Below are positions 50,825 through 58,756 of a stretch of 64,000 bases of DNA, piece after piece. The translations under genes were made by a program, and so were the position numbers. Source of the DNA: CAYGDP01 sp964348665. GTDB lineage: Bacteria > Verrucomicrobiota > Verrucomicrobiia > Palsa-1439 > CAYGDP01. Position 1 is the first letter of the stretch. The number at the start of each line of letters is the position of its first letter. The DNA lies in NCBI GenBank assembly GCA_964348665.1, contig CAYGDP010000008.1:62001-126000 (forward strand). The letters are read 5' to 3'. The notes under the pieces were generated by a model, which was not told the DNA's origin, searched no databases, and saw nothing but the letters and a program-made list of their open reading frames with translations.

Positions 50825-51223
50825 ATGATTGAAGTTGCTGCGGCGATCATTGAGAGCGAGGGGAAATTCCTGGTGACGCGGCGGACGAAACGGCAACATC
50901 TGGCTGGGTATTGGGAGTTTCCTGGCGGCAAACGTCGCCGGGGTGAATCCTGGAAACGCTGTCTGGCGCGGGAATTACGGGAGGAATTGGGAATTCGGGC
51001 GAGGATCGGGGAGCGAATTGCCCTTGTCGACCATCAATATCCCGATCGCACAGTACGGATCGCATTTTATTGCTGCACGCTGACTGCAAGCAAGCTTCAT
51101 GCGTGGGAAGGACAAGAGATTCGGTGGGTCAGCCGCGCCCAACTTGTGAAATTGGAACTGCCCGCTGCAGACGTGGAGGTTGTTCGTATTCTGATGGGAA
51201 GATCAACGACGAATTGCGATTGA
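50825..51223 (+). CDS. mutT: MutT-type Nudix hydrolase
   Basis: 132 residues, the length of MutT (8-oxo-dGTPase). The Nudix box is complete (G-x5-E-x7-R-E-x-x-E-E-x-G-I within residues about 34-56: GGKRRRGESWKRCLARELRE and EELGI). VAAAIIESEGKFLVTRR and AGYWEFPGGK precede it. It clears oxidised or non-canonical nucleotides. It begins 12 bp after the hemQ stop. The final 21 bp overlap the 3' end of the convergent AraC gene. Confidence 0.85.
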   Translation: MIEVAAAIIESEGKFLVTRRTKRQHLAGYWEFPGGKRRRGESWKRCLARELREELGIRARIGERIALVDHQYPDRTVRIAFYCCTLTASKLHAWEGQEIRWVSRAQLVKLELPAADVEVVRILMGRSTTNCD

Positions 51224-52069
51224 ATTCAACCAACGAGTTTGGAGGGCACGAGAAATCTTGGCGAGTCGACGAATCTCGCGAGGCGATTGACCTTGTTGCT
51301 GGCGAACCAGCCGCGCAAAATGAAACGGTGTCTTGAAGCCGCAGCGGTAGGCAATTTCGGAGATCGAAAGGGCGGTTTCCACCAGCAGGAGGAGACCTTG
51401 CTCCACTCGAAGTTGCCAAAGAAAGCGTTCAGGAGTGATCCCCAGATCACGGCGAAAACAACTGATCAAATGATTTTGGCTGATACAGGAAGCTTTGACA
51501 GCTTCTTTCAAACATTTTTCTTCGACAAAGTGTGTTTCCATGTAAGCGACAGCCTTAGCAACATAAGATTCATCCACCGTTAATTTTCTTTCCATTCCCA
51601 TGCGAATATATTCACCAAAGAGAGCCAGCGAAAGAGTATCGAGGGCAAACCGAGCCGAGACAGACCGATCAGATTTGATTGTCAGGCCAACGTTTAGTAA
51701 TTGCTGAAAGGCGCGTGACATGGGTTGACTGAGCGGCGCGCGAGCAAGTAGGCGCCGCATCTTGGGTGCTGCGAAGCGCGGGTCGACTTGGCACCATGCT
51801 TGATGGGTTCGAACTTGTGATGAAAAATGGCAGACAACAGTCTTCGGTGGCCGAACCAGTGCCACGTGACCAACCCCAACCCGTATTCTTTTTCGACCAA
51901 AGGATAAAGCGGCCTCCCCGGAAAGTATGACGAAAAGCTCGTAGCGCGTTTGTAGAATACTCCAGAATGCACGCTGCGGGAACACGACTTCTCCCACCAT
52001 AGAATTTTCGGTGCTGCTACGGCTTAATGCAATCGCTTGATCGGTAACGCTGGTAACCTTTTGAAGCAT
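51203..52069 (-). CDS. AraC-family transcriptional regulator
   Basis: 288 residues. A cupin-like N-terminal sensor (FVILSGEAALSFGRKRIRVG, VGHVALVRPP) is followed by two helix-turn-helix units: CLKEAVKASCISQNHLISCF for the first and ISEIAYRCGFKTPFHFARLV for the second, with the final QQGQSPREIR. It probably senses a sugar or related ligand. It is divergent from the prepilin-like gene at 52214, which is therefore a candidate target. The last bases overlap mutT on the other strand. Confidence 0.88.
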   Translation of the reverse strand: MLQKVTSVTDQAIALSRSSTENSMVGEVVFPQRAFWSILQTRYELFVILSGEAALSFGRKRIRVGVGHVALVRPPKTVVCHFSSQVRTHQAWCQVDPRFAAPKMRRLLARAPLSQPMSRAFQQLLNVGLTIKSDRSVSARFALDTLSLALFGEYIRMGMERKLTVDESYVAKAVAYMETHFVEEKCLKEAVKASCISQNHLISCFRRDLGITPERFLWQLRVEQGLLLLVETALSISEIAYRCGFKTPFHFARLVRQQQGQSPREIRRLAKISRALQTRWLNSIAIRR

Positions 52070-52213
52070 ACTTCTACAGAATGCACCAAGGAACTCCTTA
52101 AAGCAATGCCGTCTTTCGTGCGTGAAATTGTGATCAGAGATATGTTTTTCGGTGTTTCGTCCATTGTGCCGACCCTGGTAAGCGTATAGATTCCACGCAT
52201 GACGGAGGTAATG

Positions 52214-53035
52214 ATGAACCGAGCAAAGTTGCAGAGTGGTTTCTCGCTGATCGAACTGCTGGTGGTGATGGCGGTCATCTTGACGCTACTGGGAATTTTA
52301 TTTCCGAGTCTTCAGGGTGTCCGCGACCAAGCCTACAAGGTCCAGTGTGCAAATAATATGCACCAGCTTGGTGTAGCGCTTCAGACCTATCGCAGTGATA
52401 ATCCTAGCTACTTTCCGATCACGGGCGACGGTGGCTGTCAGCGTCGCGACCAATGGTTGGCAAACGGAGGCTCGCCTTATCTCGATAATCGGTCGGGGTT
52501 GATGCCGTACATAGCGGGCCGCGAGGTATTTAAGTGTCCACTCGATTCTGATCCACAGCCGGATTCTACCGGCAAGTATGGCATCAGTTACACGATGAGC
52601 TTTGAGTGGAGCAAGGACACGTCGAGCACCTGTGGCAATCTGCAAGCGCTCTCCGGGAGTGAAGTTCTCAATGGCGCTCTCTCCAATTACATCATTTTAC
52701 TCGAACCCGCTGGCGTAGACGATATGACCACTCGAACGCATATTGTCACAGTGGACAGCGATGATTGGAGCGATGGTGGCGGAAAATATTTTGCGGCGCG
52801 CCACGTTGGCCAAACCGCAGCGGTGCTTTTTGGCGACGGTCACGTGGACTTTGTAAGGGCAGCGAGGGCGGCCACAACGGTATGTTCCGGTCGCGCCCCC
52901 AATCAGGTCTGCACGAGCTATCCTGCACAACCCGGCAAAGGAATCTGGTGCGACCCAGCCCAACCGGCCGGTAATAACGCAACCGGTGTTCGCCCTTGTG
53001 TTTATGCGCCTGCAGGTGTATGGCTCCAGAATTAG
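52214..53035 (+). CDS. Type IV prepilin-like protein with H-x-DG C-terminal motif
   Basis: 273 residues; ATG 52214 has GGAGG at 5-nt spacing. The N-terminus is a class III-type prepilin leader (GFSLIELLVVMAVILTLLGI, cleavage after Gly) followed by QGVRDQAYKVQCANNMHQLG. The C-terminal part has RHVGQTAAVLFGDGHVDF, similar to the H-x9-DG motif of the DUF1559-like secreted family, but here ten residues lie between H and DG. These proteins are exported through a type II/pilus-like route and are very abundant in PVC bacteria. The divergent AraC gene may control it. Confidence 0.82.
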   Translation: MNRAKLQSGFSLIELLVVMAVILTLLGILFPSLQGVRDQAYKVQCANNMHQLGVALQTYRSDNPSYFPITGDGGCQRRDQWLANGGSPYLDNRSGLMPYIAGREVFKCPLDSDPQPDSTGKYGISYTMSFEWSKDTSSTCGNLQALSGSEVLNGALSNYIILLEPAGVDDMTTRTHIVTVDSDDWSDGGGKYFAARHVGQTAAVLFGDGHVDFVRAARAATTVCSGRAPNQVCTSYPAQPGKGIWCDPAQPAGNNATGVRPCVYAPAGVWLQN

Positions 53036-53082
53036 CAACCATAACGACATTCCCCTCCTGATCCACCGCGTATCACTTCCCT

Positions 53083-53790
53083 ATGCCCCCACAAAAGAAG
53101 ATCGTGGCCATCATCAGCCTCGTGGTGATCGTCCTCGCCACCATGTTCCTCATTTCTCGCTGTAAACCTCCCGTGGACGTCCGTCCGCAATACACTACCA
53201 ATTCCCTCGATGAAGGAGTCGGTTACGTCGCTGGCGAAGAAGCGATTCGAGTGGCCCGAGGACAAACCAACATCGTGGTCTTGCTCAATGCTCATGAGGC
53301 CGACAAGGGAAACTCACTGCAAATCGGTGCCCAGAACTACTTGATGGGGTTGCAAGGCGCGACGATGGATGAAAAAGGCAATTCTAGGCCCGATGTCAAA
53401 ATCCTCGGGAGAAAATATCGCAGTGATGATCCCACAGGCAGTAATGTATTTTGGCCACCATCTTCGGTCCTCCAAAATATCCCCAAAGAATTTCCCGAAT
53501 GTAATGTCATCATATCGTTTTGCGGTCGACCCGCCATCGGACCGCAAGACCGAGGGGCATACAACCCCAGCGAAATCCCTCGCATGATTGTCATTGATGA
53601 ACTGCCTGACACGCCCGATAAATGGCAAACGGTGTTTCAGACCGGTTTGGTCGAGGTGCTCTTCGCAGCACATAACCCGCCCCCCGGCCAATTTACGACA
53701 AAAACAACACGCGAGTTGGTCGAAAGTCGTTACTACATTCTTACCCTGCAAAACCTCACCGAGGTGATTCGAAAAGCCAGCGGACAATAG
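53083..53790 (+). CDS. Membrane-anchored protein of unknown function
   Basis: 235 residues. One N-terminal transmembrane segment (7-24, IVAIISLVVIVLATMFLI) is followed by an Arg-Cys that does not fit a good lipobox. The soluble part has an alpha/beta look (TNIVVLLNAHEADKG, NVIISFCGRP, PRMIVIDELPDTPDKW). I recognise no family. It follows the prepilin gene by 47 bp on the same strand, so both may depend on the AraC regulator. A weak hairpin with a T-run at 53853 may end the transcript. Confidence 0.6.
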   Translation: MPPQKKIVAIISLVVIVLATMFLISRCKPPVDVRPQYTTNSLDEGVGYVAGEEAIRVARGQTNIVVLLNAHEADKGNSLQIGAQNYLMGLQGATMDEKGNSRPDVKILGRKYRSDDPTGSNVFWPPSSVLQNIPKEFPECNVIISFCGRPAIGPQDRGAYNPSEIPRMIVIDELPDTPDKWQTVFQTGLVEVLFAAHNPPPGQFTTKTTRELVESRYYILTLQNLTEVIRKASGQ

Positions 53791-53852
53791 CCTCGATCAT
53801 TAGTGACGAGCTGGAGCAATTCACAATCGGGTGAAGGTCGGAAGGGGTACAT

Positions 53853-53876
53853 CCATCTTGAACGGATGGTTTTTTC
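53853..53876 (+). terminator. Possible intrinsic terminator
   Basis: CCATC, 7-nt loop, GATGG followed by TTTTTT, 63 bp after the stop of the membrane-anchored protein. The stem is short (5 bp), so strength is doubtful. Confidence 0.35.
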
Positions 53877-54057
53877 GGTAATGATCGAGGAATGAAGCCT
53901 CATCACGAGAGAGTGGAGTACAGATGTTGGAGGAACGAAAAGGCTCACAGACTTCCCTGACACCGTGAACTTGTGAGTGATAAAACCGATGCGTATCGAC
54001 CGGGAAAACTGGGCGCAAAAGGGGATTGCCACTAGAAATATTAATACACTTCTTGAT

Positions 54058-54097
54058 TGTAACAAATCGTGTTACAATTGTAACATCGTTTGTCACA
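54058..54097. promoter_or_regulatory. 40-bp composite palindrome, candidate operator (second site)
   Basis: Outer arms TGTAACAAA and TTTGTCACA (8 of 9 positions pair) flank, with TCG spacers, a perfect 16-bp dyad TGTTACAATTGTAACA. Same architecture as 19010-19049. All four half-sites fit TGTNACAA. It lies 190 bp upstream of the Rieske gene. Confidence 0.55.
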
Positions 54098-54287
54098 CAT
54101 TGAATCGCTGGGTTGTAATTCCCTTAATCTCATTCTTGGACGAAGGGATAGCGGTAATGACCTCGCCTCCTTTTGCATGTTTCCCGATGGTCACTAATGA
54201 TCAAAGGGACAATCGCAAAGTGCCATGAGTTGCTTTGCCGTAATAAACCTGCTACTGTCTGCACAATCACAAGCCAAGGAGATGCCT

Positions 54288-54605
54288 ATGGCCGAATTTG
54301 AAAAAGTTGCCGAGTTGTCTGAACTGCAAAGCGCAGGCGCGACCAAAATTGTGCCCGTCAACGGCCGTGAAGTCGCACTGTTCAATGTGGACGGAAAGGT
54401 TTGCGCGATTGAAAACGTTTGCCCCCATAAAGGTGGCCCTCTCGGGGAAGGAATGCTCGAAGGGAATGTCGTCACCTGCCCGTGGCACGGCTGGCAGTTT
54501 GATGTCACGACAGGCAAATCGCCCGTCGTGGCAACGGCGAGCGTGCCGTGCTACGAAGTGAAAGTGGACGGCACAGCGGTCCTCGTGAAAGCGGGACCGC
54601 CATGA
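54288..54605 (+). CDS. Rieske [2Fe-2S] ferredoxin
   Basis: 105 residues from ATG 54288, which has AAGGAG at 6-nt spacing; an ATG 6 bp earlier is too close to it. The cluster ligands are in ENVCPHKGGPLGEG (C-x-H) and VTCPWHGWQFD (C-x-x-H), the standard order. It is a stand-alone electron carrier similar to NirD- or dioxygenase-type Rieske proteins. The oxygenase or reductase partner is not in the window. Its stop overlaps the next start (ATGA). Confidence 0.9.
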   Translation: MAEFEKVAELSELQSAGATKIVPVNGREVALFNVDGKVCAIENVCPHKGGPLGEGMLEGNVVTCPWHGWQFDVTTGKSPVVATASVPCYEVKVDGTAVLVKAGPP

Positions 54606-54886
54606 GCGCCATCAAATCCGCCTACGAACTGGCGCAGGAACGGCTCGGTGGCCCGATTGCCAAACTTACCACCGCCCAAAAGAAAGAGCTGGCCGAGATC
54701 GACAAGGTCTATGCCGCGAAACTCGCCGAGGCTGAATTGGGATTGAAAGAAAAAATCCAGGCCGCTATTTTTGATGGCAAGGGGGAGGAAGCCGAAAAGT
54801 TGCAGCAACGATTATCCAGCGAACTACAAAAACTCCGCACTGAAAAGGAAGAAGCCAAAGAAAAAATTCGCGCCGCCAAGAAATGA
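54602..54886 (+). CDS. Small coiled-coil protein
   Basis: 94 residues, almost all predicted helix, rich in Lys/Glu/Ala (KKELAEIDKVYAAKLAEAEL, QQRLSSELQKLRTEKEEAKE), so probably a coiled coil. No family recognised. ATG 54602 overlaps the Rieske stop, indicating translational coupling and perhaps a shared role. The region 54887-55047 after it is without genes. Confidence 0.6.
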   Translation: MSAIKSAYELAQERLGGPIAKLTTAQKKELAEIDKVYAAKLAEAELGLKEKIQAAIFDGKGEEAEKLQQRLSSELQKLRTEKEEAKEKIRAAKK

Positions 54887-55047
54887 CCGCGTTCCTGCTC
54901 CCTTTTCAATGAATTGTTGCAAGGTCTCCCGCGGAACGCGACCGTCGTTCCGGCAGCCTCCAAATTGAGGTGTGACTACTCTGGTAACTACCGGACACTT
55001 GGAAGCCTGTTCAAGGTGCGCCTAGAACCACATTTGACTACAAAAAA

Positions 55048-55124
55048 TGGTGCGCCCGCCGCGAGTCGAACGCGGAACCTACAGCTTCGGAGGCTGTCGC
55101 TCTATCCAGTTGAGCTACGAGCGC
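55048..55124 (-). tRNA. tRNA-Arg (CCG)
   Basis: 77 nt with encoded CCA (plus strand TGG at 55048). On the minus strand: acceptor GCGCTCG pairs with CGGGCGC (one T-G pair), D-arm GCTC/GAGC, anticodon stem ACAGC/GCTGT with loop CTCCGAA (anticodon CCG, codon CGG), T-arm CCGCG/CGCGG with TTCGACT loop. Confidence 0.93.
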
Positions 55125-55239
55125 AATCGGCTCGAATGTACCGGAATCCTAGCGCCTTGCAAGTCCATAGCTCTTTGAGCGATCACACTTCAGGCGAACA
55201 CTAAATCGACCAAGACGAACACTGCCCGAGAAGTTGTGC

Positions 55240-55971
55240 TTAGTTGATAACCTTCACTTCCGGTTTTCTGGCAGCCTCGACTTTCTTTTTGAACGCATCC
55301 AGGTCGAGGTTGTTGAATAACTTGATGGTGGCCGTCCACCACGTTGTTCGAAAACCGTACACGTCCATTTCCGCCAGCGCTTTTTCTTTAGTCCATTTTT
55401 GGACGTGGACTCGATACGCCGCCACGTACGCGCCCGTCCGGTCGCCTCCGGTGAGACAATGCACGAAGACAGGATGGTTTTCCTTGTCCTCCATCACTTT
55501 GAGGAACTGGATGAGTGGATACTCGTGTGGCTTGTTCGGGTTGAACGGCAGATTGATGTAGCGATAGCCGTAGCCGTCCAACTTGTCGCGCGACCATGTG
55601 AAAAAGCTGGTGTCCACGATGGTTTTAATTCCCATCCGTTTGAGTTCCTTGAATCCGTCCGGAGTCGGTTGCGAACCGCGATAGAGCGCGTCGCTGACCT
55701 TTCCATAATTCTCCACTCCTTTGATCCGTTGCGGCTTGGGAAATTGGTAGGTGGGTTTCGCGTCCGTCGCCGCGTCGGGATCGGCAAAGGCGGCCGCGGC
55801 GGCGAAAAACGCGACTGCAACCACCCGCCGAAAACTCCAAGCCCCAAACTCCGAGCCCCAAAGAAATCCAAAGCTCCAATTCCACAATCCGAAATGCTTG
55901 GAAGTTGGAGCTTGGAGTTTGGAGCTTCTCTGGGGCTTGGGGTTTGAGAATTTGGATTTTGGAGTCATCAA
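55240..55971 (-). CDS. Secreted dual-specificity/tyrosine-type phosphatase, repeat at N-terminus
   Basis: 243 residues from ATG 55971, which follows AAGGA and overlaps the thiG stop. Residues about 5-47 (SKFSNPKPQRSSKLQAP and on to FGLWNWSFGFLWG) are encoded by an inverted copy of the CTCCAA/TTGGAG dispersed repeat. A true signal peptide then follows (VVAVAFFAAAAAFA). The phosphatase core is NYGKVSDALYRGSQPTPDGF, VDTSFF and HCLTGGDRTGAYVAAYR, which has the HC-x5-R active site. It resembles the Siw14/tyrosine-phosphatase-like family. A GTG at 55824 would start directly at the signal peptide and skip the repeat. Confidence 0.8.
   Translation of the reverse strand: MMTPKSKFSNPKPQRSSKLQAPTSKHFGLWNWSFGFLWGSEFGAWSFRRVVAVAFFAAAAAFADPDAATDAKPTYQFPKPQRIKGVENYGKVSDALYRGSQPTPDGFKELKRMGIKTIVDTSFFTWSRDKLDGYGYRYINLPFNPNKPHEYPLIQFLKVMEDKENHPVFVHCLTGGDRTGAYVAAYRVHVQKWTKEKALAEMDVYGFRTTWWTATIKLFNNLDLDAFKKKVEAARKPEVKVIN
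55831..55966. repeat. TTTGGAG/CTCCAAA dispersed repeat (family I) as an inverted repeat
   Basis: Left arm 55831-55886 has CTCCAAGCCCCAAACTCC-type words; right arm about 55900-55966 has GTTGGAGCTTGGAGTTTGG-type words in reverse orientation, around a short loop (ACAATCCGAAATGCTTGG). The arms pair only imperfectly. In frame with the phosphatase gene. Confidence 0.75.
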
Positions 55972-56762
55972 TCCTTTTCCAAAAATGCAGTGAGCGGACT
56001 CGTTGCATCCGCAGCGGCGCGGCGCGGCGCAATGCCAACTTCATATGCCTCGCGACCCGCTTCGGTCGCCGCCTTGAATGCTCGCGCCATGCGCACGGGA
56101 TCGGTTGCCACCGCCACGGCGGTGTTCACCAACACCGCGTCCGCCCCCATCTCCATCGCTTCCGCGGCGTGGGATGGCGCACCGATGCCCGCATCCACGA
56201 CAACGGGCACGCGCGCTTGTGCAAGAATGATTTCGATGGACGCTCGCGTCTCGATGCCGCGCGCGCTGCCAATCGGCGAGCCAAGCGGCATCACTGTCGC
56301 GCAACCTGCTTCTTCGAGTCGCTTGGCCAGTACGGGATCCGCATTGATATAGGGCAACACAACGAACCCCTCCTTCACCAAAACCTCCGCTGCCCGTAAT
56401 GTCTCGATCGGGTCGGGCAATAAATAATGCGGGTCGGGATGGATCTCCAGTTTGAGCCAATGCCCCAGCCCGGCCGCGCGAGCCAATCGCGCCAGCCGGC
56501 AGGCTTCCTCGGCGTTCATCGCCCCGCTGGTGTTGGGGAGGAGCAGGTATTTTTTTGCGTCAATGAAATCCAGGATGTTGGCAAATGGATCGTGTTTGCC
56601 GCTCAAATCGGCGCGCCGCAACGCCACGGTCACAATTTCCGTTCCGCTCCCGGCCAGCGCGTCGCGCATCAGCTCGTTGGACGCAAACTTTCCCGTGCCC
56701 ATCAGCAACCGTGATGAAAATTCGCGATCTGCAATCTTTAGCTTGCTCGGTTTATCCGCCAT
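55968..56762 (-). CDS. thiG: Thiazole synthase
   Basis: 264 residues. Forms the thiazole phosphate of thiamine from deoxyxylulose 5-phosphate, dehydroglycine and ThiS-thiocarboxylate. Motifs: SRLLMGTGKFASNELM, TVALRRADL, LLPNTSGAMNAEEACRLARL, KLEIHPDPHYLLPDP and VVVDAGIGAPSHAAEAMEMG. No ThiS or ThiH is adjacent, and no TPP riboswitch is recognisable in the 119-bp divergent gap before deoC. The stop overlaps the start of the phosphatase gene. Confidence 0.95.
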   Translation of the reverse strand: MADKPSKLKIADREFSSRLLMGTGKFASNELMRDALAGSGTEIVTVALRRADLSGKHDPFANILDFIDAKKYLLLPNTSGAMNAEEACRLARLARAAGLGHWLKLEIHPDPHYLLPDPIETLRAAEVLVKEGFVVLPYINADPVLAKRLEEAGCATVMPLGSPIGSARGIETRASIEIILAQARVPVVVDAGIGAPSHAAEAMEMGADAVLVNTAVAVATDPVRMARAFKAATEAGREAYEVGIAPRRAAADATSPLTAFLEKD

Positions 56763-56881
56763 TGCGTCGCCAACTTACCAGATATTCGCGCACGCAGCAA
56801 TGCCCGCTCCCCCACACAATCCGGCTGCCACAAAAATTTCTTGTAGCCACGCTCTCCATTCAAGGCTATTCTTCCTTTGCC

Positions 56882-57580
56882 ATGATAACTCTCAACAGCA
56901 AAACCATCACCCGCGCGCAACTCGCCAAGACGATTGACCACTCGCTTTTACGCCCCGACTTGACCGACGCCGAAGTCGTTGCGGGCTGCGAAATCGCAAG
57001 GAAATACAACGTCGCCTCCGTCTGCTGCAAACCTTCCCACGTCAAACTTGCCGCGAAATGCCTCGCCGGCTCCGACGTTGCCGTTGGCACGGTCATCGGT
57101 TTCCCGCATGGCTCTAACGCGACTGCAATCAAAGTCGCTGAAGCGAAGCAAGCCCTCGCCGATGGCGCGACCGAGCTCGACATGGTCATCAACATCGGCG
57201 CCCTTCGCAGTGGACGCGCCGACGACGTGCGTGACGACGTCCGCGCCGTGGTCGAAGCCGCGCGCGGAAAAGCCCCTCTCAAAATCATCGTCAAAGTAAT
57301 TCTGGAAAACGCCTATCTCACCGACGATCAGAAAGTCCTGGCCTGCAAACTCGTCGAAGCGGCGGGCGCGGATTTTGTGAAAACCTCCACGGGGTTCGCG
57401 CCGAGCGGTGCGACCATCGCCGACCTCAAATTGATGCGCGCCAATGTCAGCCCGAATGTTCAAGTCAAAGCCGCCGGCGGCATCCGAACTTTGGAAGCCG
57501 CGCTCGAAACCATTGACGCGGGCGTCACCCGCATCGGCGCGACCGCCACGGCGGCGATTCTGGATGCGTTCAAGCGATGA
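56882..57580 (+). CDS. deoC: Deoxyribose-phosphate aldolase
   Basis: 232 residues from ATG 56882, where homology begins; the open frame upstream overlaps thiG in antisense. It cleaves 2-deoxyribose 5-phosphate to glyceraldehyde 3-phosphate and acetaldehyde. Motifs: KTIDHSLLRPDLTDAEV, VIGFPHGSN, ELDMVINIGAL, LKIIVKVILENAYLTD, and the Schiff-base Lys in DFVKTSTGFAPSGAT. The next gene overlaps or closely follows its stop. Confidence 0.93.
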   Translation: MITLNSKTITRAQLAKTIDHSLLRPDLTDAEVVAGCEIARKYNVASVCCKPSHVKLAAKCLAGSDVAVGTVIGFPHGSNATAIKVAEAKQALADGATELDMVINIGALRSGRADDVRDDVRAVVEAARGKAPLKIIVKVILENAYLTDDQKVLACKLVEAAGADFVKTSTGFAPSGATIADLKLMRANVSPNVQVKAAGGIRTLEAALETIDAGVTRIGATATAAILDAFKR

Positions 57581-57594
57581 ACGAGGAGGCAGCC

Positions 57595-58104
57595 ATGAAA
57601 GCTGAAGAGCGATTCGCCGTCGAAGGTGGTGATCTGGCAAAAATGAAGAAGCTCATTACCGCAAATCCAAAATGGGTAAACTCTAAGGACGAATACGGTT
57701 TCACGCCACTCCACGTCGCCTCGCGATGCGGGCACGTCAAAATTGTTGAGCTTCTTTTGACCAACAAGTCGAATGTCAATGCGAAAACCAAGCACGGCGT
57801 CACACCACTGTACGCGGCCGTGCCGATTGTTGAAGACCCCGACGTGAAATGGTCCCTCGACAACGTGACGAAAATATTTCTCCTCCTGCTCAAGCATGGT
57901 GCCGACGCGAATGCACATAACGACAGCGATCAAACGATATTGCACCGTGCCGTGGAAAGTGGATTATTGCCGCTTGTGAAGCTGCTCATTCAGCATGGCG
58001 CTAGTATTAACGCAGAGATCTGTGGTGAGACCCCCCTCAATTTTGCAGTCGCAGGTAAACATCGTGACATAGAGGGCTTCCTGCTTCAGCACGGTGCGAA
58101 ATGA
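57595..58104 (+). CDS. Ankyrin-repeat protein, cytoplasmic
   Basis: 169 residues from ATG 57595, which has GAGGAGG upstream; an ATG at 57577 overlapping the deoC stop is the alternative. Four to five ankyrin units are visible (GFTPLHVASRCGHVKIVELL, GVTPLYAAVPIVED, DQTILHRAVESGLLPLVKLL, GETPLNFAVAGKHRD). No signal peptide, unlike the ankyrin protein at 42331. Its stop is immediately followed by the truncated Gfo/Idh/MocA fragment. Confidence 0.8.
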   Translation: MKAEERFAVEGGDLAKMKKLITANPKWVNSKDEYGFTPLHVASRCGHVKIVELLLTNKSNVNAKTKHGVTPLYAAVPIVEDPDVKWSLDNVTKIFLLLLKHGADANAHNDSDQTILHRAVESGLLPLVKLLIQHGASINAEICGETPLNFAVAGKHRDIEGFLLQHGAK

Positions 58105-58175
58105 CATTATCCTCAATCCTTCGCGTCGGCGTGGTTGGCACGGGTTTCATCGGCCCGGTTCATGTGGAGGCGTTG
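58101..58175 (+). pseudogene. Truncated Gfo/Idh/MocA N-terminus
   Basis: ATG 58101 overlaps the ankyrin stop and reads VGVVGTGFIGPVHVEALRR, identical in protein to the start of the intact gene at 58757, but differing at several synonymous third positions. Similarity ends at RR. The toxin-antitoxin pair follows directly. It is the remnant of a diverged paralogue, not a fresh copy. Confidence 0.75.
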
Positions 58176-58222
58176 CGTCGGCCGCTTGCCGCGGGGCGGG
58201 GGCGGTGTTATAGTCGGGCGTC

Positions 58223-58432
58223 ATGAGCACTGTGCAAGAGATCGAACGGGTCATCAAGACGCTGCCGCCCAAGGATTTTAACCGCCTCGCGGACTGGATC
58301 GAAAAGCGGCGGGCAGAGCAATGGGACCGGGAAATAGAGCGTGATGCACGGGACGGTGGTCCTCTGGATCGTCTCGCGCGAGAGGCGATCGCGGAATACA
58401 AGGCAGGCAGAGCCAAGAAGCTGCCTAGATGA
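58223..58432 (+). CDS. Antitoxin of a ParE/RelE-type module
   Basis: 69 residues (VQEIERVIKTLPPKDFNRLA, WIEKRRAEQWDREIE, EYKAGRAKKLPR). A short helical protein with a basic tail of the kind that precedes RelE/ParE toxins. Its stop overlaps the toxin start (ATGA), the usual antitoxin-first order. It should bind and silence the toxin and repress its own promoter. A possible -10 (TTATAGT) lies near 58208. Confidence 0.75.
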   Translation: MSTVQEIERVIKTLPPKDFNRLADWIEKRRAEQWDREIERDARDGGPLDRLAREAIAEYKAGRAKKLPR

Positions 58433-58698
58433 ACAGTTATACCTCCCGCGATTTCTGGCAGAAATATCGCCGCCTTCCCGTCTCGATTCGCCAACTCGCG
58501 CGGAAAAGTTACCGACTCTGGTGTGAAAATCCGAATCATCCCAGTTTGCATTTCAAGAAGGTTGGGCAGCATACTTGGTCGGCGCGGATCGGGCGCGACT
58601 ATCGCGTCTTGGCTGCGCCTGTCGTTGACGGCTACGTTTGGTTTTGGATTGGCAGACATGCGGAATATGAACGACTTATTGCTTCTCTCCCCCGTTAG
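58429..58698 (+). CDS. ParE/RelE-family toxin
   Basis: 89 residues. FWQKYRRLPVSIRQLARKSY, HPSLHFKKVGQHTWSARIGR and DYRVLAAPVVDGYVWFWIGR-type strands (ending in H-x-EYERL) are typical of the RelE/ParE fold; the R-x-G-x-D-Y-R segment is a hallmark. It would act on mRNA at the ribosome or on gyrase; which cannot be said. The module replaces the rest of the truncated oxidoreductase paralogue upstream. Confidence 0.8.
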   Translation: MNSYTSRDFWQKYRRLPVSIRQLARKSYRLWCENPNHPSLHFKKVGQHTWSARIGRDYRVLAAPVVDGYVWFWIGRHAEYERLIASLPR

Positions 58699-58756
58699 TC
58701 AATGACGGCTTGAATTCTCGCGCTCCACACGCTACTGAATGACTTCCTGAATTGAA

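Larger units (their letters stand above)
53791..54202. repeat. Gene-free AT-richer block bounded by inverted repeats
   Basis: CCTCGATCATTA (53791-53802) is answered by its reverse complement at 53879-53890. GATCATTAGTGAC (53795-53807) is answered by GTCACTAATGATC at 54190-54202. The same left-end sequence thus pairs with both an inner and an outer site. Inside lie a hairpin/T-run, and the 40-bp composite palindrome. No frame of interest. It could be a decayed mobile element or a structured control region; the remaining 54203-54287 shows only the Rieske ribosome-binding site. Confidence 0.5.

Noticed and set aside
56763..56881. TPP riboswitch before thiG
   Set aside because: The 119-bp gap lacks the conserved CTGAGA and related elements on the thiG strand.
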